Origin: Minwuia thermotolerans | GTDB lineage: Bacteria > Pseudomonadota > Alphaproteobacteria > Minwuiales > Minwuiaceae | Length of the DNA stretch: 64,000 nt | Direction: 5' to 3' | Assembly (NCBI RefSeq): GCF_002924445.1 | Contig: NZ_PIGG01000081.1 | Span: 119,466-183,465 of the forward strand | Part shown: positions 1-8,415 of the stretch, one piece after another | Numbering within the stretch: the stretch's first letter is position 1 | How the letters are laid out: each line of letters opens with the position of its first letter | Notes under the pieces: model-generated | What the model was told of the DNA's origin: nothing | Database searches by the model: none | Seen by the model: only the letters and a program-made list of their open reading frames with translations | Made by a program: the position numbers and the translations under genes

Positions 1-276
1 GCCGCCCGCGCGGGCCGCGGCCGCGGCGCTGGCGAAGCTTTCCTTGTGCTCCGCGCCCGGCTCCCCGACCACGACGTGCATGTCCACCAGTCCCGGCGCC
101 AGGCAGAGGCCGGCGAGGTCGACGACCTCGGTCCGGTCCGGCAGGCCTCTGGGGAAGATGTCAGGGCCGACGGCGGCGATCCGCTCATCCTCGATCAGCA
201 GATGGCCCGTTTCGTCACGGCCGCTGGCGGGATCCAGAATGCGGCCGTTCATGTAGGCGATGCGGTGGCTAGCCAT
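1..276 (-). CDS. pyrC: Dihydroorotase-like protein PyrC' (pseudo-DHOase), N-terminal part
   Basis: This is the N-terminal 92 codons of an amidohydrolase-superfamily dihydroorotase homologue; the rest lies left of the window. It starts at an ATG (276-274) that overlaps the pyrB stop by 8 bases, so the two genes are translationally coupled. The short beta-sandwich start is followed by '[15 protein letters not shown]' (about residues 60-74). Active dihydroorotases have HxH and then R in this segment; here only H67 remains, with V69 and G71 at the second His and the Arg. Family knowledge: such copies beside pyrB are usually non-catalytic partners of aspartate carbamoyltransferase. The loss of motif is seen directly; the partner role is inferred. 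Confidence 0.85.
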   Translation of the reverse strand, partial: MASHRIAYMNGRILDPASGRDETGHLLIEDERIAAVGPDIFPRGLPDRTEVVDLAGLCLAPGLVDMHVVVGEPGAEHKESFASAAAAARAGG

Positions 277-1243
277 TGGCCGGTCCCCCGTTGCCCTGTT
301 TCGGCGTCAGCAGCAGCAGCACGGCCATGCGTACGGCAACGCCCATCTCGACCTGTTCGCGGATGACGCTGCGGTGAATGTCGTCGGCGACCTCCGTATC
401 GATCTCCACGCCCCGGTTCATCGGCCCCGGATGCATGATCAGCGCGTCCGGCTTGGCGCAGGCCAGCTTGTCGTGATCGAGCCCGTAATAGTGGAAGTAT
501 TCGCGCACGGATGGCAGGAAGGAGCCGGTCATCCGCTCTCGCTGAAGGCGCAGCATCATCACCACGTCGGCGTCCTTCAGTCCCTCGCGCATGTCGATGA
601 AGGGCGTGGCGCCGAGCCGGGCGATCCCCGTCGGCAGCAGCGTCGGCGGGGCGATCACGCGGACATGCGCGCCCATCGTGTTCAGCAGATGGATGTTGGA
701 CCGCGCCACCCGGCTGTGGGCCACATCGCCGCAGATCGCGACCGTGAGACCCTCCAGACGCTTCAGGCGCTGGCGGATGGTCAGGGCGTCCAGCAGCGCC
801 TGGGTCGGATGTTCGTGCTTGCCGTCGCCGGCGTTGATGACGGCGCAGTCCATCTTCTGGGCCAGCAGGTCCACCGCGCCCGAATCGGGATGGCGGACCA
901 CCAGCACGTCGGGGTGCATGGCGTTCAGCGTCATCGCCGTGTCGATGAGGGTCTCGCCCTTCTTGGTGGAGGAGACTTCGGTATTCATGTTGATGACGTC
1001 GATACCGAGGCGCTTGCCCGCCAGTTCGAAGGAGGTCAGCGTCCGCGTCGAATTTTCGAAGAACAGGTTGATCTGGGTTCGGCCGTAGAGATCGGTGCGA
1101 TGCTTGTTGGCCTGCCGGTTCTGGTCGATGAACCGCTCCGACAGGTCAAGAATACGCTCGATGTCGCCACGGCTGAGGTTCTGCGTCCCCAGCAGGTGCC
1201 GGTGGGGGAAGGGCAGATCGAAGGCGTCGTCCGCATGGTCCAT
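269..1243 (-). CDS. pyrB: Aspartate carbamoyltransferase catalytic subunit
   Basis: It condenses carbamoyl phosphate with L-aspartate, the committed step of pyrimidine synthesis, in the cytoplasm. The 324-residue length is normal for the catalytic chain. Visible motifs are the carbamoyl-phosphate loop STRT (residues 65-68), the following SSTKKGET loop (about 91-98), HPTQ (145-148) and [10 protein letters not shown] near the C-terminus. I chose the ATG at 1243; the frame stays open to a TTG at 1288, but the added residues are unlike the family. The next gene is the pseudo-dihydroorotase, overlapping by 8 bases, which suggests joint expression and possibly one complex. No pyrI regulatory chain is seen. 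Confidence 0.97.
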   Translation of the reverse strand: MDHADDAFDLPFPHRHLLGTQNLSRGDIERILDLSERFIDQNRQANKHRTDLYGRTQINLFFENSTRTLTSFELAGKRLGIDVINMNTEVSSTKKGETLIDTAMTLNAMHPDVLVVRHPDSGAVDLLAQKMDCAVINAGDGKHEHPTQALLDALTIRQRLKRLEGLTVAICGDVAHSRVARSNIHLLNTMGAHVRVIAPPTLLPTGIARLGATPFIDMREGLKDADVVMMLRLQRERMTGSFLPSVREYFHYYGLDHDKLACAKPDALIMHPGPMNRGVEIDTEVADDIHRSVIREQVEMGVAVRMAVLLLLTPKQGNGGPANG

Positions 1244-1336
1244 GAAGCCCGGACAATAGGGGCAAGCGCCGTCCGTGCAAGGGGGCAAATCGGATTTCTG
1301 AAAGGCTGTCCCGGGGTTGCCGCCGCGGGCCCCGTT

Positions 1337-1960
1337 TCAGGCTGGCGGACCGCCCGCGTCGTGCTGGTCGCGGCGCTGCAGTTTCCTTGCCCAGCGCTTC
1401 TGGCGCGCCTCGCGGAAGCGGATGATGAATCGCCTGGACCAGACATAGCCGATCCATGCTGTCCCCACGGCCCAGGGAATCGAGCCGATGAACAGGGGCA
1501 GGCCCCAGACCTTGAACAGCGTGAGCGTGCCGATCCAGAGCCCTTCCAGGAAACTGGAATCGGCGTTCACGACGTCAGTGAGCTGGGCCGTGAAGGTGCC
1601 GAAACCGATCGAGCCGAGTTCGTCGAAACGGCCGAGCATGAGCTGTCCGGTGAGCAGGAAGGTGTAGTAGATCGGGCCGATGGTGAAGATGTTGGTCACC
1701 CACACCCAGGCCAATGCGGCCACGAGGTGGAACTGGAACCGGGTGGCGATGGCCCGCGCCAGCGCCCAGATGCCGAAAACGGCGATGAGCTGGATCCCGA
1801 CCGTCGGCGTGAAGGCCACGGCGAGGCCGACGGCGACACCCCGGGCGACGTGCTCGGGCGGCATCTGGCCGCGTTTCAGGGGAATGATGAGCCGATAGCG
1901 GGTCAGCCGTCCCAGATTGGTCATCGGACCGCGCGCATCGCGGCCTCTGTCTGTGTCCAT
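1337..1960 (-). CDS. DUF2062 domain membrane protein
   Basis: This 207-residue protein belongs to the DUF2062 family, whose biochemical role is unknown. A basic N-terminal segment leads into 'PPEHVARGVAVGLAVAFTPTVG', the typical opening of the domain. Two or three hydrophobic helices follow, with a conserved-looking region around 'NIFTIGPIYYTFLLTG' (about residues 100-120), and the C-terminus is Arg/Lys-rich and cytoplasmic. The ATG at 1960 is used; a TTG three codons upstream is the only extension. It lies between pyrB and gluQ on the same strand with gaps of 93 and 51 bases, so it may be cotranscribed, but nothing ties it to pyrimidine synthesis. Confidence 0.85.
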   Translation of the reverse strand: MDTDRGRDARGPMTNLGRLTRYRLIIPLKRGQMPPEHVARGVAVGLAVAFTPTVGIQLIAVFGIWALARAIATRFQFHLVAALAWVWVTNIFTIGPIYYTFLLTGQLMLGRFDELGSIGFGTFTAQLTDVVNADSSFLEGLWIGTLTLFKVWGLPLFIGSIPWAVGTAWIGYVWSRRFIIRFREARQKRWARKLQRRDQHDAGGPPA

Positions 1961-2011
1961 CGCGCTCAAGAACCGGCTGCCTCCAACTGGCGTTGGCGGA
2001 TAGTACCCATA

Positions 2012-2884
2012 TCATTGTGACGGGAAAGGGGTGTCCATATGCAGAATCCGCGCGGGCGCCCCCCGCGCGACGAGAAGCCGCGCCAGGCCCGCCCGGTCGA
2101 GTCCCGAATCGATGAGGCTCCGCAGGCTTTCCGCGCCATGACGCTTGGACAGCTTGACGCCGTCCTCGCCGGTCAGAAGTTCGTGATGGGCGTAGTGTGG
2201 CGTCGCCAGCCCCAGCAGGCGCTGCAGCAGGACGTGCACATGGGTGGCGTGAAACAGGTCGAGCCCGCGGATCACGTCGGTGATCCCCTGGGCGGCGTCG
2301 TCGACCGTCACCGCGAGGTGATAGCTCGTGCCGATGTCCTTGCGGGCCAGCACCACGTCGCCCCAGCCCCTGCCGTCCCATGTCTGCGCGCCGGCACGGG
2401 CGTCCGTCCAGGTCACCGGCCCGGCCGCCCCTAGTGCGGCGGCGAGATCCAGCCGCCAGGCCGCCGGCTCGCCTGCGGCGATGCGCGCGCGCGCCGCTTC
2501 CCGCGGCAGCGCGCGGCAGGTGCCGGGGTAGATGGGCCCCTCCAGACCCTCCGCCGTCGCCAGTTCCCGGACATCGGCGCGGGTACAGAAGCAGGGATAG
2601 ACCAGCCCGCGGCGTTCCAGCGCCGCCAGCGCGGCGCGGTAGTGTGGCATACGCTCCGACTGCCGCCAGACCGGTTCCTCCCAGGCGAGGCCGAGCCAGG
2701 CGAGATCGTCGAAGATCATCGCCTCGTATTCGGGCCTGCATCGCGTCGTGTCGATGTCCTCGATGCGCAGCAGCAGGCGGCCCCCGGCCATCCTGGCCGC
2801 CTCGCCGCACAGCAGCGCCGAGAGGGCGTGGCCCAGGTGAAGGGGGCCAGTGGGACTGGGCGCGAAGCGGGTGATGAAGGTCAT
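2012..2884 (-). CDS. gluQ: Glutamyl-Q tRNA(Asp) synthetase
   Basis: This is a truncated class I glutamyl-tRNA synthetase paralogue (290 residues) with only the catalytic Rossmann domain and no anticodon-binding domain. Family members glutamylate the queuosine base of tRNA-Asp. Visible signatures are 'RFAPSPTGPLHLGH' (residues 6-19, containing the HIGH-type motif), 'RIEDID', the Cys pair in 'YPCFCTRADV', and the KMSKS counterpart 'VKLSKRHG' near residue 235-242. The start ATG at 2884 sits directly before the conserved FAPSPTG segment. It is divergent from the alkA-like gene with 43 bases between the starts. Confidence 0.95.
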   Translation of the reverse strand: MTFITRFAPSPTGPLHLGHALSALLCGEAARMAGGRLLLRIEDIDTTRCRPEYEAMIFDDLAWLGLAWEEPVWRQSERMPHYRAALAALERRGLVYPCFCTRADVRELATAEGLEGPIYPGTCRALPREAARARIAAGEPAAWRLDLAAALGAAGPVTWTDARAGAQTWDGRGWGDVVLARKDIGTSYHLAVTVDDAAQGITDVIRGLDLFHATHVHVLLQRLLGLATPHYAHHELLTGEDGVKLSKRHGAESLRSLIDSGLDRAGLARLLVARGAPARILHMDTPFPSQ

Positions 2885-2927
2885 GCTGGCTCGACAGTGA
2901 CGGTGGCTGCGCTCTATTTAGCGTTCC

Positions 2928-3581
2928 ATGTCACTGCGCTTCAAATCGGGAGAGACGCCGGAGCTTCGGGCGGCGATGGAGGCGCTGTTCGCTGCCGACC
3001 CGGATCTCCGGCGCGCGCGGCAGGTCGCCGGCGCACTGCCAGACCGCAGCCGCGCGCCGGGTCTCAAGTCCCTGATGATGCTGATCGTCGAGCAGCAGGT
3101 CTCCGTCGCGTCGGCGCGTGCGATCTGGGCCCGCGTAGAGGCGGGGACGAAGCCCTTTTCGGCCCGCCGCTACCTCGATCATGACGAGGAAGCGCTGCGC
3201 GGCTTCGGCCTGAGCCGCCCGAAGATGGTCTACACGCGCGCGCTGGCGCAGGCGGTGACCGACGGCGACCTGCCGCTGCGGCGGCTCAAGTCCATGACCG
3301 ACGCCGAGGCGATGGCGGCGCTGACGGCGGTGAAGGGCATCGGGCGCTGGACGGCCGAAGTCTATCTGCTGTTCGCGCTGCAGCGCCCCGATATCTTTCC
3401 GGCGGGCGATCTGGCGCTGCAGGCGGCGGCGCAGGATCTCAAGGGTCTGCCGGCGCGGCCCGACGAAAACCAGCTCGCCGCCATGGCGGAAGCATGGCGG
3501 CCCCATCGCGGCGTCGCCGCGCGTCTGCTCTGGCGCTATTATGGCGTCACCCGCCGGCGCGCCGATCCGGTTTCGGTGTGA
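2928..3581 (+). CDS. DNA-3-methyladenine glycosylase II (AlkA-like)
   Basis: This HhH-GPD superfamily base-excision glycosylase (217 residues) removes alkylated purines from DNA. The helix-hairpin-helix 'LTAVKGIGRWTAE' (residues 132-144) is followed by 'FPAGDLALQ', where D161 is the expected catalytic aspartate. The protein lacks the N-terminal beta domain of E. coli AlkA, as in the shorter bacterial AlkA type. No Fe-S cysteines are present, which excludes Nth or MutY. The ATG at 2928 is divergent from gluQ. The next gene, an esterase, starts 25 bases after its stop, so the two may share a message. Confidence 0.93.
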   Translation: MSLRFKSGETPELRAAMEALFAADPDLRRARQVAGALPDRSRAPGLKSLMMLIVEQQVSVASARAIWARVEAGTKPFSARRYLDHDEEALRGFGLSRPKMVYTRALAQAVTDGDLPLRRLKSMTDAEAMAALTAVKGIGRWTAEVYLLFALQRPDIFPAGDLALQAAAQDLKGLPARPDENQLAAMAEAWRPHRGVAARLLWRYYGVTRRRADPVSV

Positions 3582-3606
3582 ATGTTCCCTTGATGGTGAA
3601 GGCTCC

Positions 3607-4341
3607 ATGAAACAGCTCTCCGGCCCCCGCGTGCCGCCTGCCAGCGGCGGCAAGCCGAAACAGCTCGTCGTCCTGGTGCATGGCTATGGCGCCGACGGCA
3701 ATGACCTGATCGCGCTGGCGCCCTATCTGCAGCGCGCCCTGCCGGAGGCCGCATTCGTGGCGCCCGACGGTCCGGACCCCTGCGGTTCGGCGCCCATCGG
3801 GCGGGAGTGGTTTCCGATCTCGCTGGACGATCCGGCGATGATGAGCCGCGATCCCGAGAGGCTGGCCGAACGCTATGCGGCGATGGCCGACCGCGCCACC
3901 GACGCAGCCCCGGCGCTCGATGGGTTCATCGACGAAGAGCTGGCGCGCCACGGGCTCGACGGCGGCGCGCTGGCGCTGGTCGGGTTCAGCCAGGGCACGA
4001 TGATGTCGCTGCATCTGGGACTGCGCCGGCCGACACCGCCGGCGGCCATCGTCGGCTTTTCCGGCGCCCTGCTGGGTCCGGAGGCGCTGGCCGGGGAGCA
4101 GGTCGCGCCGGTGCCGGTGCAACTGGTCCACGGCGACCAGGACGACCTGGTGCCGCCGCTGGCCATGTTCTGGGCCGCGGCCGGCCTCGGACGCGCCGGC
4201 GTGCCGGTCGCCTTCCACATCTCCGCCGGCATCGGTCACGGCATCGCTCCGGACGGCATCGAGATCGCCACGCGGCATCTCGCGCTGGCCTTCGCCGGCC
4301 GGCTCCGCTGCGCCGGTCCCGTATCCTGCGCCATCGGCTGA
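3607..4341 (+). CDS. Carboxylesterase/phospholipase-type alpha/beta hydrolase
   Basis: This 244-residue enzyme belongs to the small carboxylesterase/lysophospholipase group (phospholipase/carboxylesterase family, Pfam Abhydrolase_2). The oxyanion region 'VLVHGYGADGNDL' (about 23-34) precedes the nucleophile elbow GFSQG with S128. The acid is probably in 'HGDQDDLVP' and the base His in 'GIGHGI', completing a Ser-Asp-His triad. No signal peptide is visible, so it is cytosolic. The frame is open from 3541, but the first ATG compatible with the fold is 3607; the upstream part overlaps the glycosylase gene. The natural substrate cannot be read from the sequence. Confidence 0.9.
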   Translation: MKQLSGPRVPPASGGKPKQLVVLVHGYGADGNDLIALAPYLQRALPEAAFVAPDGPDPCGSAPIGREWFPISLDDPAMMSRDPERLAERYAAMADRATDAAPALDGFIDEELARHGLDGGALALVGFSQGTMMSLHLGLRRPTPPAAIVGFSGALLGPEALAGEQVAPVPVQLVHGDQDDLVPPLAMFWAAAGLGRAGVPVAFHISAGIGHGIAPDGIEIATRHLALAFAGRLRCAGPVSCAIG

Positions 4342-4471
4342 GGGATATCTTGTGTCATATTTCCGTCAGCGCCACCGGATATGGATTCCCTAAGCGGTTG
4401 CGCTTTCGATTCGCCGGAGAGACAATCCGCACGCGGCCTGAACAGTTAAGGATTCGCCTGGGGGCAAGCCC

Positions 4472-5023
4472 GTGTATCTGAAGCCCGAGAAATATCCCGC
4501 GCTGGTGCTCAATGCGGATTTCCGGCCGCTCAGCTATTTTCCGCTCTCGGTCTGGCCCTGGCAGGAGGCCGTGAAGGCCGCCTATCTGGAGCGGGTCAAC
4601 ATCATCCAGTTTTACGACCGGCAGGTATCCAGCCCCAGCCTCTCGATGCAGTTGCCCAGCGTCATCGCGCTGAAGGAATACATCCGGCCCGCCGCCTATC
4701 CGGCGTTCACGCGCTTCAACCTGTTCCTGCGCGACCGCTTCCGTTGCCAGTATTGCGGCTCGACGGAGGATCTGACCTTCGACCACGTGATCCCGCGCCG
4801 GGCCGGTGGGCGCACGACCTGGGAGAATGTCGTCGCCGCCTGCGCGCCGTGCAACATTCGCAAGGGCGGCCGCATGCCGGCCCGCGCCCAGATGCATCCG
4901 CGCCGTGCGCCGATGCGCCCGACGGTCCATCAACTCAACGATGTCGGCCGCTCCTTCCCGCCGAATTATCTGCACGACAGCTGGCGGGACTACCTCTACT
5001 GGGATACCGAACTGGAACCTTGA
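4472..5023 (+). CDS. HNH endonuclease family protein
   Basis: This 183-residue protein carries a zinc-stabilised HNH nuclease domain: CxxC at C92/C95, then 'DHVIPRRAGG' (D104, H105) and a second C124-x2-C127 pair followed by N128. It starts at a GTG (4472); no in-frame ATG fits the conserved opening 'KYPALVLNADFRPLSYFPLS'. This opening and the length match the stand-alone chromosomal HNH proteins common in alphaproteobacteria and cyanobacteria, whose role is unsettled. It is isolated by about 130 bases upstream and 145 bases downstream, so it probably has its own promoter. No restriction or mobile-element partner is nearby. Confidence 0.9.
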   Translation: MYLKPEKYPALVLNADFRPLSYFPLSVWPWQEAVKAAYLERVNIIQFYDRQVSSPSLSMQLPSVIALKEYIRPAAYPAFTRFNLFLRDRFRCQYCGSTEDLTFDHVIPRRAGGRTTWENVVAACAPCNIRKGGRMPARAQMHPRRAPMRPTVHQLNDVGRSFPPNYLHDSWRDYLYWDTELEP

Positions 5024-5168
5024 TCTCTCCTGAAACGCCGCCGGTTCATCACTTGTCAAGGCCCGTGAATTATGACTAGCGGTCCCAATCGGCAGCGGCT
5101 AGAACGGATTATCGTTTCCGTTGTCCCGGCAACGATACAACGCTTCCGAATGAGGGGTTGAGTGTAGC

Positions 5169-6032
5169 GTGCGACGTCCGTCGAAACCGCTGGCGGCACG
5201 TATGGCAAGTCCCATGAGCTTGCTGGTGAACCGCTTTTCCCTGGCGGCCCTTGTGGCGGCGTCGGTGATGTTGCTCGCGGCAGGCGGTTCGGGCCTGCCT
5301 GCGGTCGAAAGGGCGCGGACGGCGATTCTGGACGTCGCCGCCCCCGTGCTGGACGTGCTTTCCCGCCCCGTTGCCGCGGTCAACGCGGCCCTGGAGGAGG
5401 CGGACAGCGTCCTCCGGGTCTACGAAGAGAACGCCCGGCTGCGCGAGGAGAACGCCCGGCTGATGCACTGGCAGGAAGTCGCGCGGCAGCTGGAGCGCGA
5501 CAACGCCCAGTATCGCAGCCTGCTCAGCGTGCGCAGTCACGACGATGTCCGCTACATCACCGCCCGGGTAATCGGCGAAAGCGGCGGGCCGTTCGTCCGC
5601 ACCCTGGTGCTGGCCGCCGGCGAACGCGACGGCGTCGCCCCGCAGCAGGCCGTCGTCAATGCCCGCGGCCTGGTCGGGCGGGTGACGGAGACGGGCCGCA
5701 ATGCCTCGCGCATCCTGCTGATCACCGACCTCAACAGCCGCGTGCCCGTCCTGGTCGAGGACAGCCGCCGCCGCGCCATCCTTTCCGGCGACAATACCGC
5801 CCGGCCGCGTCTGGAATTCATGGAGGCGGAGACCCGGGCGCGTCCCGGCGACCGCATCGTCACCTCCGGCCATGGCGGCGTCTTCCCGCCCGGCCTGCCG
5901 GTGGGCGTGGTCGCCCGAGCCGAACAGGGAGACGTGCGTATCCGGCCCTTTGTCGAATGGTCGCGGCTGGAGATGGTCAACGTGCTGCGCTACAGCCCGC
6001 CATCGCTGGACCCGGGGGCCAACGGGCCGTGA
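5169..6032 (+). CDS. mreC: Rod shape-determining protein MreC
   Basis: MreC links the cytoplasmic MreB cytoskeleton to the periplasmic wall-synthesis enzymes of the elongasome. The 287-residue sequence shows one N-terminal membrane anchor (about 22-42), a coiled coil rich in Glu/Arg/Leu (about 72-112, 'YEENARLREENARL'), and the periplasmic beta-barrel region with 'GLVGRVTETG' and 'ILLITDLNSRVPV'. The GTG at 5169 is the likely start. The stop overlaps the mreD GTG in a GTGA, so mreC-mreD-mrdA are coupled. Unusually, the gene just upstream is not mreB but an HNH nuclease. Confidence 0.97.
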   Translation: MRRPSKPLAARMASPMSLLVNRFSLAALVAASVMLLAAGGSGLPAVERARTAILDVAAPVLDVLSRPVAAVNAALEEADSVLRVYEENARLREENARLMHWQEVARQLERDNAQYRSLLSVRSHDDVRYITARVIGESGGPFVRTLVLAAGERDGVAPQQAVVNARGLVGRVTETGRNASRILLITDLNSRVPVLVEDSRRRAILSGDNTARPRLEFMEAETRARPGDRIVTSGHGGVFPPGLPVGVVARAEQGDVRIRPFVEWSRLEMVNVLRYSPPSLDPGANGP

Positions 6033-6547
6033 GCGACGACCGCATCTGGCATCCGTCCAGGCTGCTGCTGGCGCTGCCGGGGCTGGTGACTGTGCTTCTG
6101 ATCCTGGTCGGCAGCGTCCCCATCGGCGCACCTCTGGTCGGTCCGGTCCTGCCGGCCTTCGGCATGATCGCCGTCTTCGTCTTCGCGGTGCAGCGGCCCG
6201 ATCTGATGCCTCACTGGCTGGCCTTCCTGATCGGCCTTGCGCAGGATCTCGTTACCGGCGGTCCGCTGGGTCTCAACGCGCTGCTGCTGATGGTCGTGCA
6301 GGCGGTCTGCGCCGGGCAGCGCCGTTTTCTGGTCGGACGGCCCTTCGCCCTGGCCTGGGCCGGCTTCGCCGTGATCGCACTGCCGGCCGCTCTCGCCCAG
6401 TGGCTGATCGCCTGCATCTACTTCGCCGAGATCGTGCCGATCGGCGATGTGATGCTGCAGGCCGGTTCGACTGTGGCGCTGTTTCCCTTCGTCGCTGCGC
6501 CGCTGCTCTATGTCGCGCACCGCCTCGGACAGGAGCAGCCGGCGTGA
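6029..6547 (+). CDS. mreD: Rod shape-determining protein MreD
   Basis: This small integral membrane partner of MreC and PBP2 (172 residues) has about five hydrophobic helices, starting with 'LLLALPGLVTVLLILVG'. The characteristic 'GLAQDLVTGGPLGLNAL' motif lies around residues 66-82. The GTG at 6029 shares a GTGA with the mreC stop, and its own stop shares a GTGA with the mrdA GTG at 6544. Both overlaps fix the reading-frame choice, since the open frame begins further upstream inside mreC. Together they point to tightly coupled elongasome synthesis. Confidence 0.95.
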   Translation: MSDDRIWHPSRLLLALPGLVTVLLILVGSVPIGAPLVGPVLPAFGMIAVFVFAVQRPDLMPHWLAFLIGLAQDLVTGGPLGLNALLLMVVQAVCAGQRRFLVGRPFALAWAGFAVIALPAALAQWLIACIYFAEIVPIGDVMLQAGSTVALFPFVAAPLLYVAHRLGQEQPA

Positions 6548-8412
6548 AGCAGCGGGTCGAGAAGGCGCGGTTTCCCGTCTTCACCCGGCGGGCGGCGATC
6601 CTGGGCGGGGCCAAGCTCGGCCTGATGGGACTGCTGGCGGGGCGGCTCTATTACCTGCAGGTGCTGGAATCCGACCAATACCGTATGCAGGCCGACGAGA
6701 ACCGCATGAACCTGCGCCTGCTGGCCCCGCCGCGCGGGCGTATCCTCGACCGCAACGGCCTGCCCGTGGCGACCAACCGCCAGAATTTCCGCGTCGTCAT
6801 CGTGCCCGAGCAGACGAGTTCGGTGTCCGGAACCCTGGATGCGTTGAACCGCATCGTGTCCGTCAGCGACCATGAACGGGAGCGGGTGCTGAAGGAGGCT
6901 GCGCGCAAGCGCAGCTTCGTGCCCATCGCTGTGGTCGACAACCTGACATGGGAGGAATTCGCGCGGATCAACGTGCGCAGTCCCGAACTGCCCGGCATCC
7001 AGCTCGATGTGGGCGACACCCGGGACTATCCCTATGGCGCGCACCTGGCCCATGCCGTCGGCTATGTCGCCCCGGTTTCGGAGGCCGACCTGAAGAACGG
7101 CGACGGCGACCCGTTACTGGAACTGCCCGGATTCCGCGTCGGCAAGCGCGGGCTGGAACGCAGCCAGGAATCCCGGCTGCGGGGTGCGGCCGGCAATCAG
7201 CGCGTCGAGGTCAACGCTTTCGGCCGTGTGATCCGCGAACTCTCCCGCACCGAGGGCCGGCCCGGCGCCGACGTCCGCATGACACTTGACGCTCGGCTGC
7301 AGCGCTTCGCCATGCGCCGGTTCGCGGGCAACAGCGGTTCGGTCGTGGTGATGGATGTCCATTCCGGCGAACTGCTGGTCATGGCCTCCACGCCGACCTT
7401 CGATCCCAATGCCTTCAACGTCGGGCTCAGCAACGCGGAATGGCGGCGTCTGACGACCAATCCCCGCAATCCCCTGACCAACAAGGCCGTCGCCGGCCGC
7501 TACCCGCCGGGTTCCACCTTCAAGATGGCCGTGGCGCTGGCGGCGCTGGAGGCCGGGGCCATCGACGCGGGACATCGGGTCTTCTGCAATGGCCGCCACC
7601 AGCTCGGCAACCACACCTTCCATTGCTGGAAACGCTGGGGGCACGGCTGGATGAATCTGACCGAGGCAATCACCCAGAGCTGCGACATCTACTTCTACGA
7701 CATCGCCCGCAAGGTCGGCATCGAGCGCATCGCCGACATGGCCGAGAAACTCGGCCTGGGCCGGAAGCTGCTGCCCGATCTGCCGGGCGAGAGCGCCGGG
7801 CTGGTGCCGCGCAAGATGTGGAAGGAGGCGCATTTCGGCGAATCCTGGCAGCTCGGCGAGACGCTGATCGCCGGTATCGGCCAGGGCTATCTGCTGACGA
7901 CGCCGCTGCAGCTCGTCACCATGACCGCGCGCCTCGCCAACGGCCGCCATGCCGTCACGCCGACGATCCTGCGCCGGCCGGCGGATGAACTCGCCGCCGA
8001 ACCCGCGCCCCTCGGCATTTCCGTCGAGGCGCTGGATCTGGTGCGGGAGGGCATGAACCGCGTGGTCAACGGCGAACGGGGTACGGCGCGCGCCTCCAGC
8101 ATCGATCGGGAGGGCTGGGAGATGGCGGGCAAGACCGGCACCGCCCAGGTGCGCCGCATCACCAAGGCCGAGCGGCTTTCGGGCGTGCTCAAGAACGAGG
8201 AACTGGAGTGGCGCAGCCGCGATCACGCGCTGTTCGTCGCCTACGCGCCTGTCCACGCGCCGCGCTACGCCATCGCTGTGGTCGCCGAGCACGGCGGCAG
8301 CGGCTCCTCGACGGCGGCGCCGATCGCCCGCGATATCCTGGAGGAGACCCTTCGCCTGGATCCCTCCAAGCCCGAGGTCGCGGGGCGTGCCCCGGTCTCG
8401 GAGGAGGGCTGA
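6544..8412 (+). CDS. mrdA: Peptidoglycan D,D-transpeptidase PBP2
   Basis: This monofunctional class B penicillin-binding protein (622 residues) crosslinks peptidoglycan during cylindrical elongation. An N-terminal anchor ('GLMGLLAGRLYYLQV', about 22-42) is followed by the dimerisation domain opening 'RGRILDRNGLPVATN'. The transpeptidase domain has the S324-x-x-K motif in 'YPPGSTFK', SCD at 379-381 as the SxN element, and K530-T-G in 'AGKTGTAQ'. The GTG at 6544 overlaps the mreD stop. rodA, its glycosyltransferase partner, starts 4 bases after its stop. Confidence 0.98.
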   Translation: MKQRVEKARFPVFTRRAAILGGAKLGLMGLLAGRLYYLQVLESDQYRMQADENRMNLRLLAPPRGRILDRNGLPVATNRQNFRVVIVPEQTSSVSGTLDALNRIVSVSDHERERVLKEAARKRSFVPIAVVDNLTWEEFARINVRSPELPGIQLDVGDTRDYPYGAHLAHAVGYVAPVSEADLKNGDGDPLLELPGFRVGKRGLERSQESRLRGAAGNQRVEVNAFGRVIRELSRTEGRPGADVRMTLDARLQRFAMRRFAGNSGSVVVMDVHSGELLVMASTPTFDPNAFNVGLSNAEWRRLTTNPRNPLTNKAVAGRYPPGSTFKMAVALAALEAGAIDAGHRVFCNGRHQLGNHTFHCWKRWGHGWMNLTEAITQSCDIYFYDIARKVGIERIADMAEKLGLGRKLLPDLPGESAGLVPRKMWKEAHFGESWQLGETLIAGIGQGYLLTTPLQLVTMTARLANGRHAVTPTILRRPADELAAEPAPLGISVEALDLVREGMNRVVNGERGTARASSIDREGWEMAGKTGTAQVRRITKAERLSGVLKNEELEWRSRDHALFVAYAPVHAPRYAIAVVAEHGGSGSSTAAPIARDILEETLRLDPSKPEVAGRAPVSEEG

Positions 8413-8415
8413 GCC

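Noticed and set aside
1244..1288. N-terminal extension of PyrB with a CxxxxCxxC pattern (TTG start at 1288)
   Set aside because: Only a TTG start, no ribosome site, and the extension is unlike PyrB; the Cys pattern is likely chance.
260..2020. Long plus-strand open frame across pyrB and the DUF2062 gene
   Set aside because: It is antisense to two clear families, is rich in Arg/His/Gly/Ala as GC-rich shadow frames are, and shows no domain.
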